A stretch of DNA of 29,607 nucleotides from Synura sp. LO234KE (taxonomy: Eukaryota; Sar; Synurophyceae; Synurales; Mallomonadaceae): the NCBI GenBank assembly GCA_015143735.1, contig VKHC01000013.1:1-29607 (forward strand), read 5' to 3'. The notes below the pieces were generated by a model. The model had not been told where the DNA came from and made no database searches. It saw only the letters and a list, made by a program, of their open reading frames with translations. The stretch's first letter is position 1, and each line of letters starts with the position of its first letter. Shown here in pieces: positions 1-7,401 of this stretch. Made by a program: the position numbers and the translations under genes.

Positions 1-240
1 TGCAAAAGTAAAAAATTGAAAAGATTAATTTCTAGTACGAGAGGACTGAAATTCGCGTACCTATGGTCTATCGGTTGTTTTAAAAAGCAACGCCGATTAG
101 CTACGTATGTAAAAAATAATTACTGAAGGCATCTAAGTAAGAAATTTTCTTTAATACAAATTTTTAAAAATCGTAAAAGATCATTACGCGATAGGCTAAA
201 AATGTAAGAATTGTAAGGTTTTTAGTTAATTAGTACTAAA
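1..240 (+). rRNA. rnl: Large subunit ribosomal RNA, 3' end (partial)
   Basis: The sarcin-ricin loop core (AGTACGAGAGGAC) is at about 35-47. It is followed by the helix 95-98 region, including the GAAGGCATCTAAG stretch near 125-137. The tail around 220-238 resembles the end of bacterial 23S rRNA (AATTAGTACTAAAT). The gene enters from the left edge, so only its last domain is present. The exact 3' end is uncertain by perhaps ten bases. Confidence 0.93.
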
Positions 241-303
241 TATATATATATTATTTTTATTTAAATTAAAATGTTGTTATAAAATTTCAGAAAAATTCTG
301 TCC

Positions 304-1334
304 TAAATGAGAGTTTGATCCTGGCTCAGAATGAACGCTATCGGCACACTTTACACATGCTAGTTTAATATATTAATATATAGCGCACAGGTGAGTATAA
401 TGTAAGAATTTACCTTAATTTTAGGAATATTTGTATTTTAATTTAAAAAAATATTGTAAAAAATAGCGAAAATTCCCTAAAGAACTTAAGTTCGATTAAG
501 ATAAGCTTATACAGGATTAGGTTGTTGGTGTGGTAAAAGCGCACCAAGCCAATTATCCTTAGTTGGTCTGAGAAGATGATCAACCACACTGGGACTGAGA
601 CAAGGCCCAGGCTTTAGCCTGCAGTGGGGAATATTGGACAATAAGCGAAAGCTTGATCCAGTGATGCCGTGTAAGTGAGGAAAGCAAAAAAGATTATTAT
701 AAAAAATAGTAATTGGTTTTAAAACTTTTTCGTTAATGAGTATTATGAATTTAATTAAAGAAGAAGCCCCGGCTAATTTCGTGCCAGCAGCCGCGGTAAT
801 ACGAAAGGGGTAAGCGTTATTCGGAATGATTGGGCGTAAAGAGTGCGTAGACTGTATTACTTTTTTAAAAATGAAATTTTGGTAAAACATCACATCTGTT
901 TTTAATAAATCAATACTTGAGATTAGTAGAGGAAAATAGAATTTCATACATAGAGGTAAAATTCTAAAATTTATGAAGGAATGTCATATGCGAAGGCGGT
1001 TTTCTGGACTATTTCTGACGTTGAGGCACGAAAGCGTAGGTATCGAACGGGATTAGATACCCCGGTAGTCTACGCTGTCAAATATGGGCACTAGATTTAA
1101 GAATTATTATTTTTAAATTAAAGTTAACACGTTAAGTGTCCCGCCTGGGGAGTACGGTTGCAAGACTGGAACTCAAAGGAATTGACGGGGATCTACACAA
1201 GTGGTGGAGCATGTGGTTTAATGCGATAGTACGCGCGAAATCTTACCAGTTTTTGTATAATATTTTTTAATTAGGTTATTCTAATTAATTTTATAAAAAT
1301 AAGTATTTTTAAATATATAAAATATTACAGGTGT

Positions 1335-1369
<35 letters not shown>

Positions 1370-1868
1370 TGGTTAAGTCCTTTAACGAGCGTAACTCTTT
1401 TTTTATGTTAGCAATTGTCTTTTTAATAAAAACAATCTACTTTTAAAATACTGCTGATGATAAATCAGAGGAAGGTGAGAATGATGTCAAGTCCTTATGG
1501 CCCTTATAAACTGGGCTACACACGTGCTACAATGATAAAAACAAAAAGTTAACTATAAAGAAATTTAAAGTAAATCTATAAAATTTATCGTGTTCAGATT
1601 GTAAACTGAAACTCGTTTACATGAAGGTGGAATCACAAGTAATCGTAGATCAGCACGCTACGGTGAAATTGTACTTAGATCTTGCACACACCGCCCGTCA
1701 CATGCTAGAAAAAAATTTTTATTGAAGATAATTAATTAATATATTTTATATTTTAATTTCTACAATGTATTATCTTATTATATTTTAAAATAATTGTTTA
1801 ATTAGAGGTTTTTAACTGGGATGAAGTCGTAACAAGGTAATTGTACGGGAACGTGCAGTTGGAATAAA
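304..1868 (+). rRNA. rns: Small subunit ribosomal RNA
   Basis: The complete gene runs from the 5' signature (GAGTTTGATCCTGGCTCAG, about 310-328) through the 530 loop (GTGCCAGCAGCCGCGGTAAT near 781) and the 1400 decoding site (CACACCGCCCGTCA near 1686) to GTCGTAACAAGGTAA near 1827. The bacterial-type core is intact, with AT-rich length variation in peripheral helices. The 3' end reads GCAGTTGGAATAAAAAAATC, with no CCTCC anti-Shine-Dalgarno tail, which fits the lack of Shine-Dalgarno sites before the genes. Ends are estimated from homology to within a few bases. Confidence 0.96.
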
Positions 1869-1898
1869 AAAATCTAAAAATTAATACTTTTTAGATTT

Positions 1899-1969
1899 AA
1901 GAGTATAGATTAATGGTAGATTTTCTGCCTTCCAAGCAGAGTGTGTGGGTTCAAATCCCACTACTCTTA
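1899..1969 (+). tRNA. trnG(ucc): tRNA-Gly(UCC)
   Basis: Cloverleaf with a 7-bp acceptor AAGAGTA/TACTCTT, anticodon arm TCTGC-CTTCCAA-GCAGA (anticodon TCC at 1931-1933), T-arm GTGGG-TTCAAAT-CCCAC and discriminator A. It lies between the SSU rRNA and nad4L and probably marks processing of both. Confidence 0.95.
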
Positions 1970-1982
1970 TATTTTTTAAATT

Positions 1983-2282
1983 ATGTTTACTTTTCAATTT
2001 TCTATAAATTTTTTATTATTTTTCATAGGCATTTTTGGTATTTTTTATAATAGAAAAAACATTTTAATTATTTTAATGTGTATTGAAATTATTTTATTGG
2101 CTGTAAATTTAAATTTTGTTATTTTTTCTGTTTATTTAGACGATTTAACAGGACAACTTTTTTCTTTTTTTATACTTACAGTTGCTGCAGCTGAGTCATC
2201 TATTGGATTAGCTATTATTATTACATACTATAGAATTCGTGGAAGTATTCATATTTTACAAGAAATTTTAATTAAAGGTTAA
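1983..2282 (+). CDS. nad4L: NADH dehydrogenase subunit 4L (Complex I)
   Basis: A 99-residue protein with three membrane segments, homologous to bacterial NuoK, in the proton-pumping arm of Complex I in the inner membrane. The two membrane glutamates expected in the family are present: Glu35 in MCIEIILL and Glu71 in [11 protein letters not shown]. Length is typical. It starts 13 bases after trnG and ends in TAA; atp8 follows. The identification is secure. Confidence 0.96.
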   Translation: MFTFQFSINFLLFFIGIFGIFYNRKNILIILMCIEIILLAVNLNFVIFSVYLDDLTGQLFSFFILTVAAAESSIGLAIIITYYRIRGSIHILQEILIKG

Positions 2283-2349
2283 AAATTTTTTGTTTTTAAA
2301 TTTTTTTATATTTTTTTATTATAAAAATATTAATTTAATTAATCTAATT

Positions 2350-2499
2350 ATGCCACAATTTGATTTTTATTCATTTTCTGTTCAAATATTTTGGGTTCTT
2401 TTTAGTTTTTCTTTTTTTTATTTTTTTGTTCTTTATTTTTTTATTTTAAAAATTTCTAAATTTTTAAAATTCCGTTTTAAAATTTCGTCTTTAAATTAA
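2350..2499 (+). CDS. atp8: ATP synthase subunit 8
   Basis: The frame opens with the family hallmark MPQFDFYSF, continues with one hydrophobic segment (about residues 10-33) and ends in a short basic tail. The start was placed at the MPQ methionine (2350). An in-frame ATG at 2290 would add 20 residues unlike any Atp8. At 49 residues this is much shorter than most protist Atp8 proteins; only the MPQ motif and membrane helix remain. The product sits in the Fo stator of ATP synthase. It lies between nad4L and rps8. Confidence 0.8.
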   Translation: MPQFDFYSFSVQIFWVLFSFSFFYFFVLYFFILKISKFLKFRFKISSLN

Positions 2500-2519
2500 A
2501 ATTTAAATTTTTTTTTTAA

Positions 2520-2897
2520 ATGAATAATAATACAATAAATTTTTTAATAAAACTTAAAAATAGGTCTCTACAAAATTCTTCTAGTATTATTTTAAATACA
2601 TCTTCTTTAACCTTTTCTATTATTAAAGCTCTTTACAAAAAAGGTTATATTCAAGGTTATACAAAAGTTTCAAAAAAACAAGTAAAAGTTTTTTTTAGAT
2701 ATTTTTATAATTTTTCACCTTTAAGTTATCTTAAAATTTTATCAAAACCATCAATATCTAATTTTATAAAATTTAATCAATTAAGTCGAATTAAAGTTTC
2801 AAAAAAATTATTTTTTATAGCTACTTTATACGGTGTTCTTGATAACATCGATTGTAAAAAAAAAAAAACAGGAGGTCGTTTATTATTTTTATGTTAA
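2520..2897 (+). CDS. rps8: Small subunit ribosomal protein S8 (uS8m)
   Basis: A 125-residue basic protein. The N-terminus fits the S8 opening (FLIKLKNRSLQ), then IKALYKKGYIQGY, then the S8 C-terminal signature as YGVLDN...KKTGGRLLFLC. S8 binds the SSU rRNA central domain. The last seven bases overlap the start of rpl6 in another frame. It begins the rps8-rpl6-rps2-rps4 run; the first pair keeps the bacterial spc-operon order. A run of ten A residues near 2860 is a place to check for length errors. Confidence 0.88.
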   Translation: MNNNTINFLIKLKNRSLQNSSSIILNTSSLTFSIIKALYKKGYIQGYTKVSKKQVKVFFRYFYNFSPLSYLKILSKPSISNFIKFNQLSRIKVSKKLFFIATLYGVLDNIDCKKKKTGGRLLFLC

Positions 2898-3466
2898 AAA
2901 GATTTAATATTTTTAAAATTTTACTTATTGCAAAACTTTTTTTTATAACATTATTATCGGATAAATTTTTAATAGTAAATATAAAAAATTCTAATGAATA
3001 TTTATATATAAAAATACCAAGTTATATTCAAATTATAAAGCATCATGATAGTATTGATCTCTATTTTGTTTTAAACAACAAATTAAAAAAAAAAGAAAAT
3101 CTTTTTGATTTTTATAATTTTACTATAAGATTTCAAAATTTTTTATATAAATTAAATATTGTACAAAAAAAAAAATTAATTTTAAAAGGTCTTGGATTAA
3201 ATCTATTAAAAAATGATGAAAAATTTTTTTTAAAATTAGGTTATAGTAAACCAACAATATATACACCTAACTATACATTTTTTAATGTAACTATAAAGAA
3301 ATTTGGTTTACGTGGTTTTTTTATAAGTTTTTTTGGTTATAATTCAATTGCTTTAGGAAATTTAGTTGAAAGAATTTATTGTTTTAAAAAAGCCGATGTT
3401 TATAAATGTCGTGGTTTTTATTATAAAGAAAAATTATTAATTTTAAAACCAATTAAAAAAAATTAA
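2891..3466 (+). CDS. rpl6: Large subunit ribosomal protein L6 (uL6m)
   Basis: A 191-residue protein. The L6 C-terminal half is recognisable: KKLILKGLGLNLL, LGYSKPTIY and the ending KCRGFYYKEKLLILKP (equivalent of the bacterial KGKGIRY motif). The N-terminal repeat is divergent. L6 sits near the sarcin-ricin loop and factor-binding site of the large subunit. The ATG lies inside the end of rps8, a 7-base overlap suggesting coupled translation. Confidence 0.85.
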   Translation: MLKRFNIFKILLIAKLFFITLLSDKFLIVNIKNSNEYLYIKIPSYIQIIKHHDSIDLYFVLNNKLKKKENLFDFYNFTIRFQNFLYKLNIVQKKKLILKGLGLNLLKNDEKFFLKLGYSKPTIYTPNYTFFNVTIKKFGLRGFFISFFGYNSIALGNLVERIYCFKKADVYKCRGFYYKEKLLILKPIKKN

Positions 3467-3468
3467 AA

Positions 3469-3933
3469 ATGAAACACAACCAATTTTATTTAATTGAAAG
3501 TTTGTTAAAAAAAGATTTTTTTTTAATTGCAAAAAAGAAATCTTTTTTTTTAATTGATTATGATTTTAATTTAAAAACAATAAAACAACTTTTAAAATTA
3601 AAAAATATTTTTTTACCGATTTTTTTAATAACAAAAAATAAACAACATTCGTATTTACTTAATAAATATATATTAAAATTTAATTTAAAAAATCGAGTTT
3701 TTGTAAGTTCAAATGATAAAATACCGAGTAGAGAAGCAGTTTTAATTTTACTTGATAATAATATACATGTTAAAGATATATTAAAAGAAAATAAATTAAA
3801 TTTTATGTTATCTACAATTCAATATAAAACTAATATTATTTACTATAATATTTGTATTGAAATTGAAAATAATATTAATTTAGTTATTTTATTATTATTA
3901 ATTAAAACATTTTATAAAATAAATAAAAATTAA
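3469..3933 (+). CDS. rps2: Small subunit ribosomal protein S2 (uS2m), short and divergent
   Basis: A 154-residue Lys/Ile-rich protein two bases after the rpl6 stop. Similarity to S2 is weak. The order of elements fits: a middle strand ending in FVSSNDKIPS, then EAVLILLDNN at the place of the S2 'P D x V/I x V x D' strand, and a C-terminal hydrophobic helix. Bacterial S2 is about 230-240 residues, so the coiled-coil insert and tail are missing. The position between rpl6 and rps4 is the strongest support, as this order is known from stramenopile mitochondria. Confidence 0.7.
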   Translation: MKHNQFYLIESLLKKDFFLIAKKKSFFLIDYDFNLKTIKQLLKLKNIFLPIFLITKNKQHSYLLNKYILKFNLKNRVFVSSNDKIPSREAVLILLDNNIHVKDILKENKLNFMLSTIQYKTNIIYYNICIEIENNINLVILLLLIKTFYKINKN

Positions 3934-3936
3934 ATT

Positions 3937-4548
3937 ATGAGAAAATTTAATAAATATAAACTATTTTCAAAATTAAAATTAAATTTTTTTTATAAAAAAA
4001 TTTTATGTTTTAAAAAATCTAAATGGAAATTAATTCAAAGTTTTATTAAAAAACTTCCATTTAAAGCTAATTTAATAAATCAAAAATATAAAATTTCAAA
4101 ATTTAAAGCTTGGGGTAGAGTAAAACTTACATATAAAGAAAATTTACTTTTTAAAAATGAAATTCAATGTCGATTTGATGAAAAAATAATATTTTCTAAA
4201 AATATACTGTATGATTTAATTTATCATGAATTTTTTTTAGATAAATTTCTTTGTAATATAGAATTATTTACTAGTTTGTATGCAGCCAGAAATTTTATAT
4301 TAAGTGGTGGATTATTAATTAATGGTAAAATATGTTTAAATAACAAATATGTTTTAAAAAAAGGCGATATTGTCTATGTTAATACAAATTTTAATTTAAA
4401 CATTCTTAATAATCGAATTTCTAAAGAAATGCGTTGTAGTTTTATGCAGATTGATTTCTATACAAAAACAATTATTTTATTAAAAAATTGGAATACTTTA
4501 AATTTTTTTGATTTAATTTTGTTTTTACATCAAATTAATAAAGAATAG
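3937..4548 (+). CDS. rps4: Small subunit ribosomal protein S4 (uS4m)
   Basis: A 203-residue basic protein with a clear S4 RNA-binding domain: SLYAARNFILSGGLLINGK followed by KYVLKKGDIVYVN (about residues 108-146). S4 nucleates small-subunit assembly on the 5' domain of SSU rRNA. It starts three bases after rps2 and ends in TAG four bases before trnP, closing this ribosomal gene run. Confidence 0.9.
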   Translation: MRKFNKYKLFSKLKLNFFYKKILCFKKSKWKLIQSFIKKLPFKANLINQKYKISKFKAWGRVKLTYKENLLFKNEIQCRFDEKIIFSKNILYDLIYHEFFLDKFLCNIELFTSLYAARNFILSGGLLINGKICLNNKYVLKKGDIVYVNTNFNLNILNNRISKEMRCSFMQIDFYTKTIILLKNWNTLNFFDLILFLHQINKE

Positions 4549-4552
4549 TTTT

Positions 4553-4624
4553 CGGAGTGTGGCGTAGTGGAAGCGTATCTGTTTTGGGAATAGAAGGTCA
4601 TATGTTCAAATCATATCATTCCGA
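4553..4624 (+). tRNA. trnP(ugg): tRNA-Pro(UGG)
   Basis: Acceptor CGGAGTG/CATTCCG, anticodon arm TCTGT-TTTGGGA-ATAGA (anticodon TGG, one G-T pair), a T-arm with TTCAAAT loop, discriminator A. It directly precedes nad6; a reading frame extends back into the tRNA, but this is not the nad6 start. Confidence 0.94.
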
Positions 4625-4634
4625 TATTTATTTT

Positions 4635-5189
4635 ATGTTAGTTTTTCTAAATTTTTTATTAATAATATCTAGTTTATTTGTTTTTATTTCGGAAAATCCT
4701 GTTAATTCAGCTTTATTTTTAATTCTTAGCTTTTTATGTTCTTCTAGCATATGTTTTTATTTTGGGGCAGACTTTTTAGGTTTAATTTTTATAATTATAT
4801 ATGTTGGTGCGATTGCAGTACTTTTTATTTTTATTATTATGATGTTAAATATTAAACTTGGTGAAAATAAAAATTCTTATTTTTATTTAATTTATATTTT
4901 AAGTTTAATAGTTTTTTTAGAAATTTATTTTCATATTTCAAATTATTTTTCAAATTTTTTATTTTATCAATTTAATTTTTTTTTTTTTGATAATTTTTCT
5001 TCTGAGTTTTTTATTGGTCAATTATTATATAATTATTATTCTTTCTGTTTTTTAATAGCAGGGATTATTCTTTTGGTTGCTATGATTGGTTCAATAGTTT
5101 TAACTTTGACTTTTACTAATAAAAAATCTAAAAAAATAGAATTTAGACAGCAAGTTAGAACAGACAATTTTCTTTCTTTTTTTAAATAA
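4635..5189 (+). CDS. nad6: NADH dehydrogenase subunit 6 (Complex I)
   Basis: A 184-residue, five-helix membrane protein homologous to NuoJ. The conserved third-helix region is present (GLIFIIIYVGAIAVLFIFIIMML), including the pi-bulge Tyr-Val-Gly-Ala. The start at 4635 (MLVFLNF) was chosen because the longer frame from 4557 runs through trnP and adds non-membrane sequence. Stop is TAA, followed by trnA. Confidence 0.94.
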   Translation: MLVFLNFLLIISSLFVFISENPVNSALFLILSFLCSSSICFYFGADFLGLIFIIIYVGAIAVLFIFIIMMLNIKLGENKNSYFYLIYILSLIVFLEIYFHISNYFSNFLFYQFNFFFFDNFSSEFFIGQLLYNYYSFCFLIAGIILLVAMIGSIVLTLTFTNKKSKKIEFRQQVRTDNFLSFFK

Positions 5190-5199
5190 AATTTTTAAT

Positions 5200-5272
5200 G
5201 GGATTATAACTCAAAAGGTAGAGTGTATGTTTTGCATATATAAAGTTGTTGGTTCAAGTCCAATTAATTCCA
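5200..5272 (+). tRNA. trnA(ugc): tRNA-Ala(UGC)
   Basis: Acceptor GGGATTA/TAATTCC, D-arm with AAAAGGTA loop, anticodon arm TATGT-TTTGCAT-ATATA (anticodon TGC), T-arm GTTGG-TTCAAGT-CCAAT, discriminator A. Only one base separates it from trnQ. Confidence 0.94.
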
Positions 5273-5273
5273 A

Positions 5274-5345
5274 TAGAATATAGCCAAATGGTAAGGCATT
5301 CGTTTTTGATACGAATATTTGAAGGTTCGATTCCTTCTATTTTAT
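5274..5345 (+). tRNA. trnQ(uug): tRNA-Gln(UUG)
   Basis: Acceptor TAGAATA/TATTTTA, anticodon arm TTCGT-TTTTGAT-ACGAA (anticodon TTG), T-arm GAAGG-TTCGATT-CCTTC. The first acceptor pair is U-A, as in bacterial tRNA-Gln. It lies just upstream of cox2. Confidence 0.93.
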
Positions 5346-5357
5346 CGTAAAAAGTTT

Positions 5358-6146
5358 ATGAATTTACTTTTTAATTGGTTTAATATTATTATTTTTAATG
5401 TTGGTTATTGCGACGCGCCTGCGGATTGGCAATTAAGTATTCAAGATCCAGCAACACCTATAGCTGAAGGTATTTTTTATTTTCATAACTATTTAATGTT
5501 TTTTAATATTTTAGTTTGTATTTTAGTTTTTTATATTTTATATTTTATTATAGAAGTTTTTAACAATATAAAATCTGTTAATAATAATAATACATTTACA
5601 GATTTTAATTTATTAGAAATAGTTTGGACTATTTTTCCAGCTATTATTCTTTTATTTTTGGCAACACCATCTTTTGCTCTTCTATATTCTTTAGATGAGT
5701 TAATTGACCCAGATATTACATTAAAAATAATTGGTCATCAATGGTATTGGACTTATGAATATTCTGATTTTTTAAAATTGGCTAGTGGAGAAAGTATTAC
5801 ATTTGACTCTTATATGATTTCTACTAATGATTTAGTTAAAGGAAGTTTTCGTCTTTTAGAAGTTGATAATCGAGTTATGCTGCCTATAGGTGCCCATATA
5901 CGACTACTTGTTACAGCAGCAGATGTGCTTCATAGTTGGGCAGTTCCTTCTTTTGGTATAAAAGTTGATGCATGTCCTGGTAGATTAAGTCAAGCTTCAT
6001 TATTTATAAAACGTGAAGGTTTATTTTTTGGACAATGTAGCGAAATTTGTGGTGTAAATCATGGTTTTATGCCTATTGCCGTTAAAGGTATTTCTGCTGA
6101 GAATTTTTTATCTTGGATTATCTATAAAGTTGAAAATTTAAATTAA
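5358..6146 (+). CDS. cox2: Cytochrome c oxidase subunit 2
   Basis: A 262-residue protein with an N-terminal extension before CDAPADWQ, two membrane helices (about 45-67 and 86-110) and a cupredoxin domain facing the intermembrane space. The CuA ligands are all present: His192, Cys227, Glu229, Cys231, His235 and Met238 (motif [15 protein letters not shown]). The start at 5358 avoids running into trnQ; an in-frame ATG at 5319 lies inside that tRNA. The gene is unsplit. cob follows four bases later. Confidence 0.97.
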   Translation: MNLLFNWFNIIIFNVGYCDAPADWQLSIQDPATPIAEGIFYFHNYLMFFNILVCILVFYILYFIIEVFNNIKSVNNNNTFTDFNLLEIVWTIFPAIILLFLATPSFALLYSLDELIDPDITLKIIGHQWYWTYEYSDFLKLASGESITFDSYMISTNDLVKGSFRLLEVDNRVMLPIGAHIRLLVTAADVLHSWAVPSFGIKVDACPGRLSQASLFIKREGLFFGQCSEICGVNHGFMPIAVKGISAENFLSWIIYKVENLN

Positions 6147-6150
6147 TTCT

Positions 6151-7314
6151 ATGAATAATAAACGATGGAACAAACAACCTTTACTAGCTTTTGTTGATAG
6201 TCACATAATCAATTACCCGACCCCAATAAATTTAAATTATTTTTGGAGCTTTGGTTCAGCTGCTGGCATTTTTTTAGTAATTCAAATTTTAACAGGTGTT
6301 TTTTTAGCTATGCATTACACACCACATACTGAATATGCGTTTAATAGTGTTGAACACATTATGCGTCATGTGAATAATGGTTGGCTAATACGTTATATGC
6401 ACGCTAATGGGGCTTCTTTTTTTTTTATTTTTGTTTATTGTCATATTTTTCGTGGTTTATATTATGGTTCTTATATTTATCCAAGAGGATTGCTTTGGGG
6501 CAGTGGTGTTATTATTTTTCTTTTAATGATGGCCACAGCTTTTATGGGATATGTATTGCCTTGGGGACAAATGAGTTTTTGGGGTGCAACTGTTATTACT
6601 AATTTATTTTCAGCCATACCGTTAGTCGGTAAAGCTATTGTAGAATGGCTTTGGGGCGGGTTTTCAGTTGATAATGCTACTTTAAATAGATTTTTTAGTT
6701 TACATTATTTATTACCGTTTTTAATAGCAGGTTTAGTTTTAGTCCATTTAAGTTTGTTACATCAAGAAGGTTCAAATAACCCTATTGGAGTTAATACAAA
6801 TATTGATACTATACCTTTTTATCCTTATTTTTATGTTAAAGATTTATTTTTTTTTAATTTTATAATGCTAATTTATTTTAGTTTTGTTTTTTATTTTCCA
6901 AATGCATTAGGTCACCCTGATAATTATATACCTGCAAACCCTTTAGTAACACCTCCGCATATTGTTCCTGAATGGTATTTTTTACCTTTCTATGCAATTT
7001 TAAGATCTATACCCGATAAACTTGGGGGTGTGGTTGCTATGATTGGTGCTGTTTTAATATTGCTAGTTTTACCAATATTAAATACATCTACAATTAGAAG
7101 TAGCAAATTTAGACCAATATTTCGATTTTTTTATTGGTTTCTAGTATCAGATTTTTTATTACTTGGTTGGATTGGGCAAAAACCAGTAGAATCGCCTTTT
7201 ATTGAAATTGGAATAGGTTGTACTATTTTTTATTTTTTATTTTTTATTGTTTTAATTCCAATTATTGGTATAATAGAAAATTATTTAATTCAATTAAAAT
7301 TAAATAATAAATAA
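6151..7314 (+). CDS. cob: Apocytochrome b (Complex III)
   Basis: A 387-residue protein of typical length. The four heme ligands sit at His84, His98, His185 and His199, and the Qo-site PEWY motif is at residues 273-276. It forms the quinol-oxidising and proton-translocating core of Complex III. The gene has no introns. An 87-base gap with a tRNA-like element separates it from nad11. Confidence 0.98.
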   Translation: MNNKRWNKQPLLAFVDSHIINYPTPINLNYFWSFGSAAGIFLVIQILTGVFLAMHYTPHTEYAFNSVEHIMRHVNNGWLIRYMHANGASFFFIFVYCHIFRGLYYGSYIYPRGLLWGSGVIIFLLMMATAFMGYVLPWGQMSFWGATVITNLFSAIPLVGKAIVEWLWGGFSVDNATLNRFFSLHYLLPFLIAGLVLVHLSLLHQEGSNNPIGVNTNIDTIPFYPYFYVKDLFFFNFIMLIYFSFVFYFPNALGHPDNYIPANPLVTPPHIVPEWYFLPFYAILRSIPDKLGGVVAMIGAVLILLVLPILNTSTIRSSKFRPIFRFFYWFLVSDFLLLGWIGQKPVESPFIEIGIGCTIFYFLFFIVLIPIIGIIENYLIQLKLNNK

Positions 7315-7323
7315 AATCTTTTT

Positions 7324-7380
7324 AATTTGTTTAAAAGGTAGAGTTGAATTGTATAATTAAACTTTAAAATGTATAAATTT
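7324..7380 (+). other. tRNA-like element without a T-arm (possible tRNA relic)
   Basis: This 57-base stretch between cob and nad11 has a fully paired 7-bp acceptor-like stem (AATTTGT at 7324-7330 with ATAAATT at 7373-7379, one G-T pair) and a D-arm-like segment (TTTAAAAGGTAGAG) almost identical to that of trnA. An anticodon-like hairpin spans 7343-7362, with one mismatch and a loop longer than 7. In place of variable loop and T-arm there are only about ten bases. No anticodon can be assigned; a GTA is present, but an intact tRNA-Tyr lies elsewhere. It could be a decayed tRNA, a processing signal (t-element) or a truncated tRNA. Confidence 0.4.
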
Positions 7381-7401
7381 AAAAATATTTAATTAGTAAT
7401 T

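Noticed and set aside
507-947. 146-codon minus-strand open frame
   Set aside because: It lies entirely within the conserved SSU rRNA core; a shadow frame.
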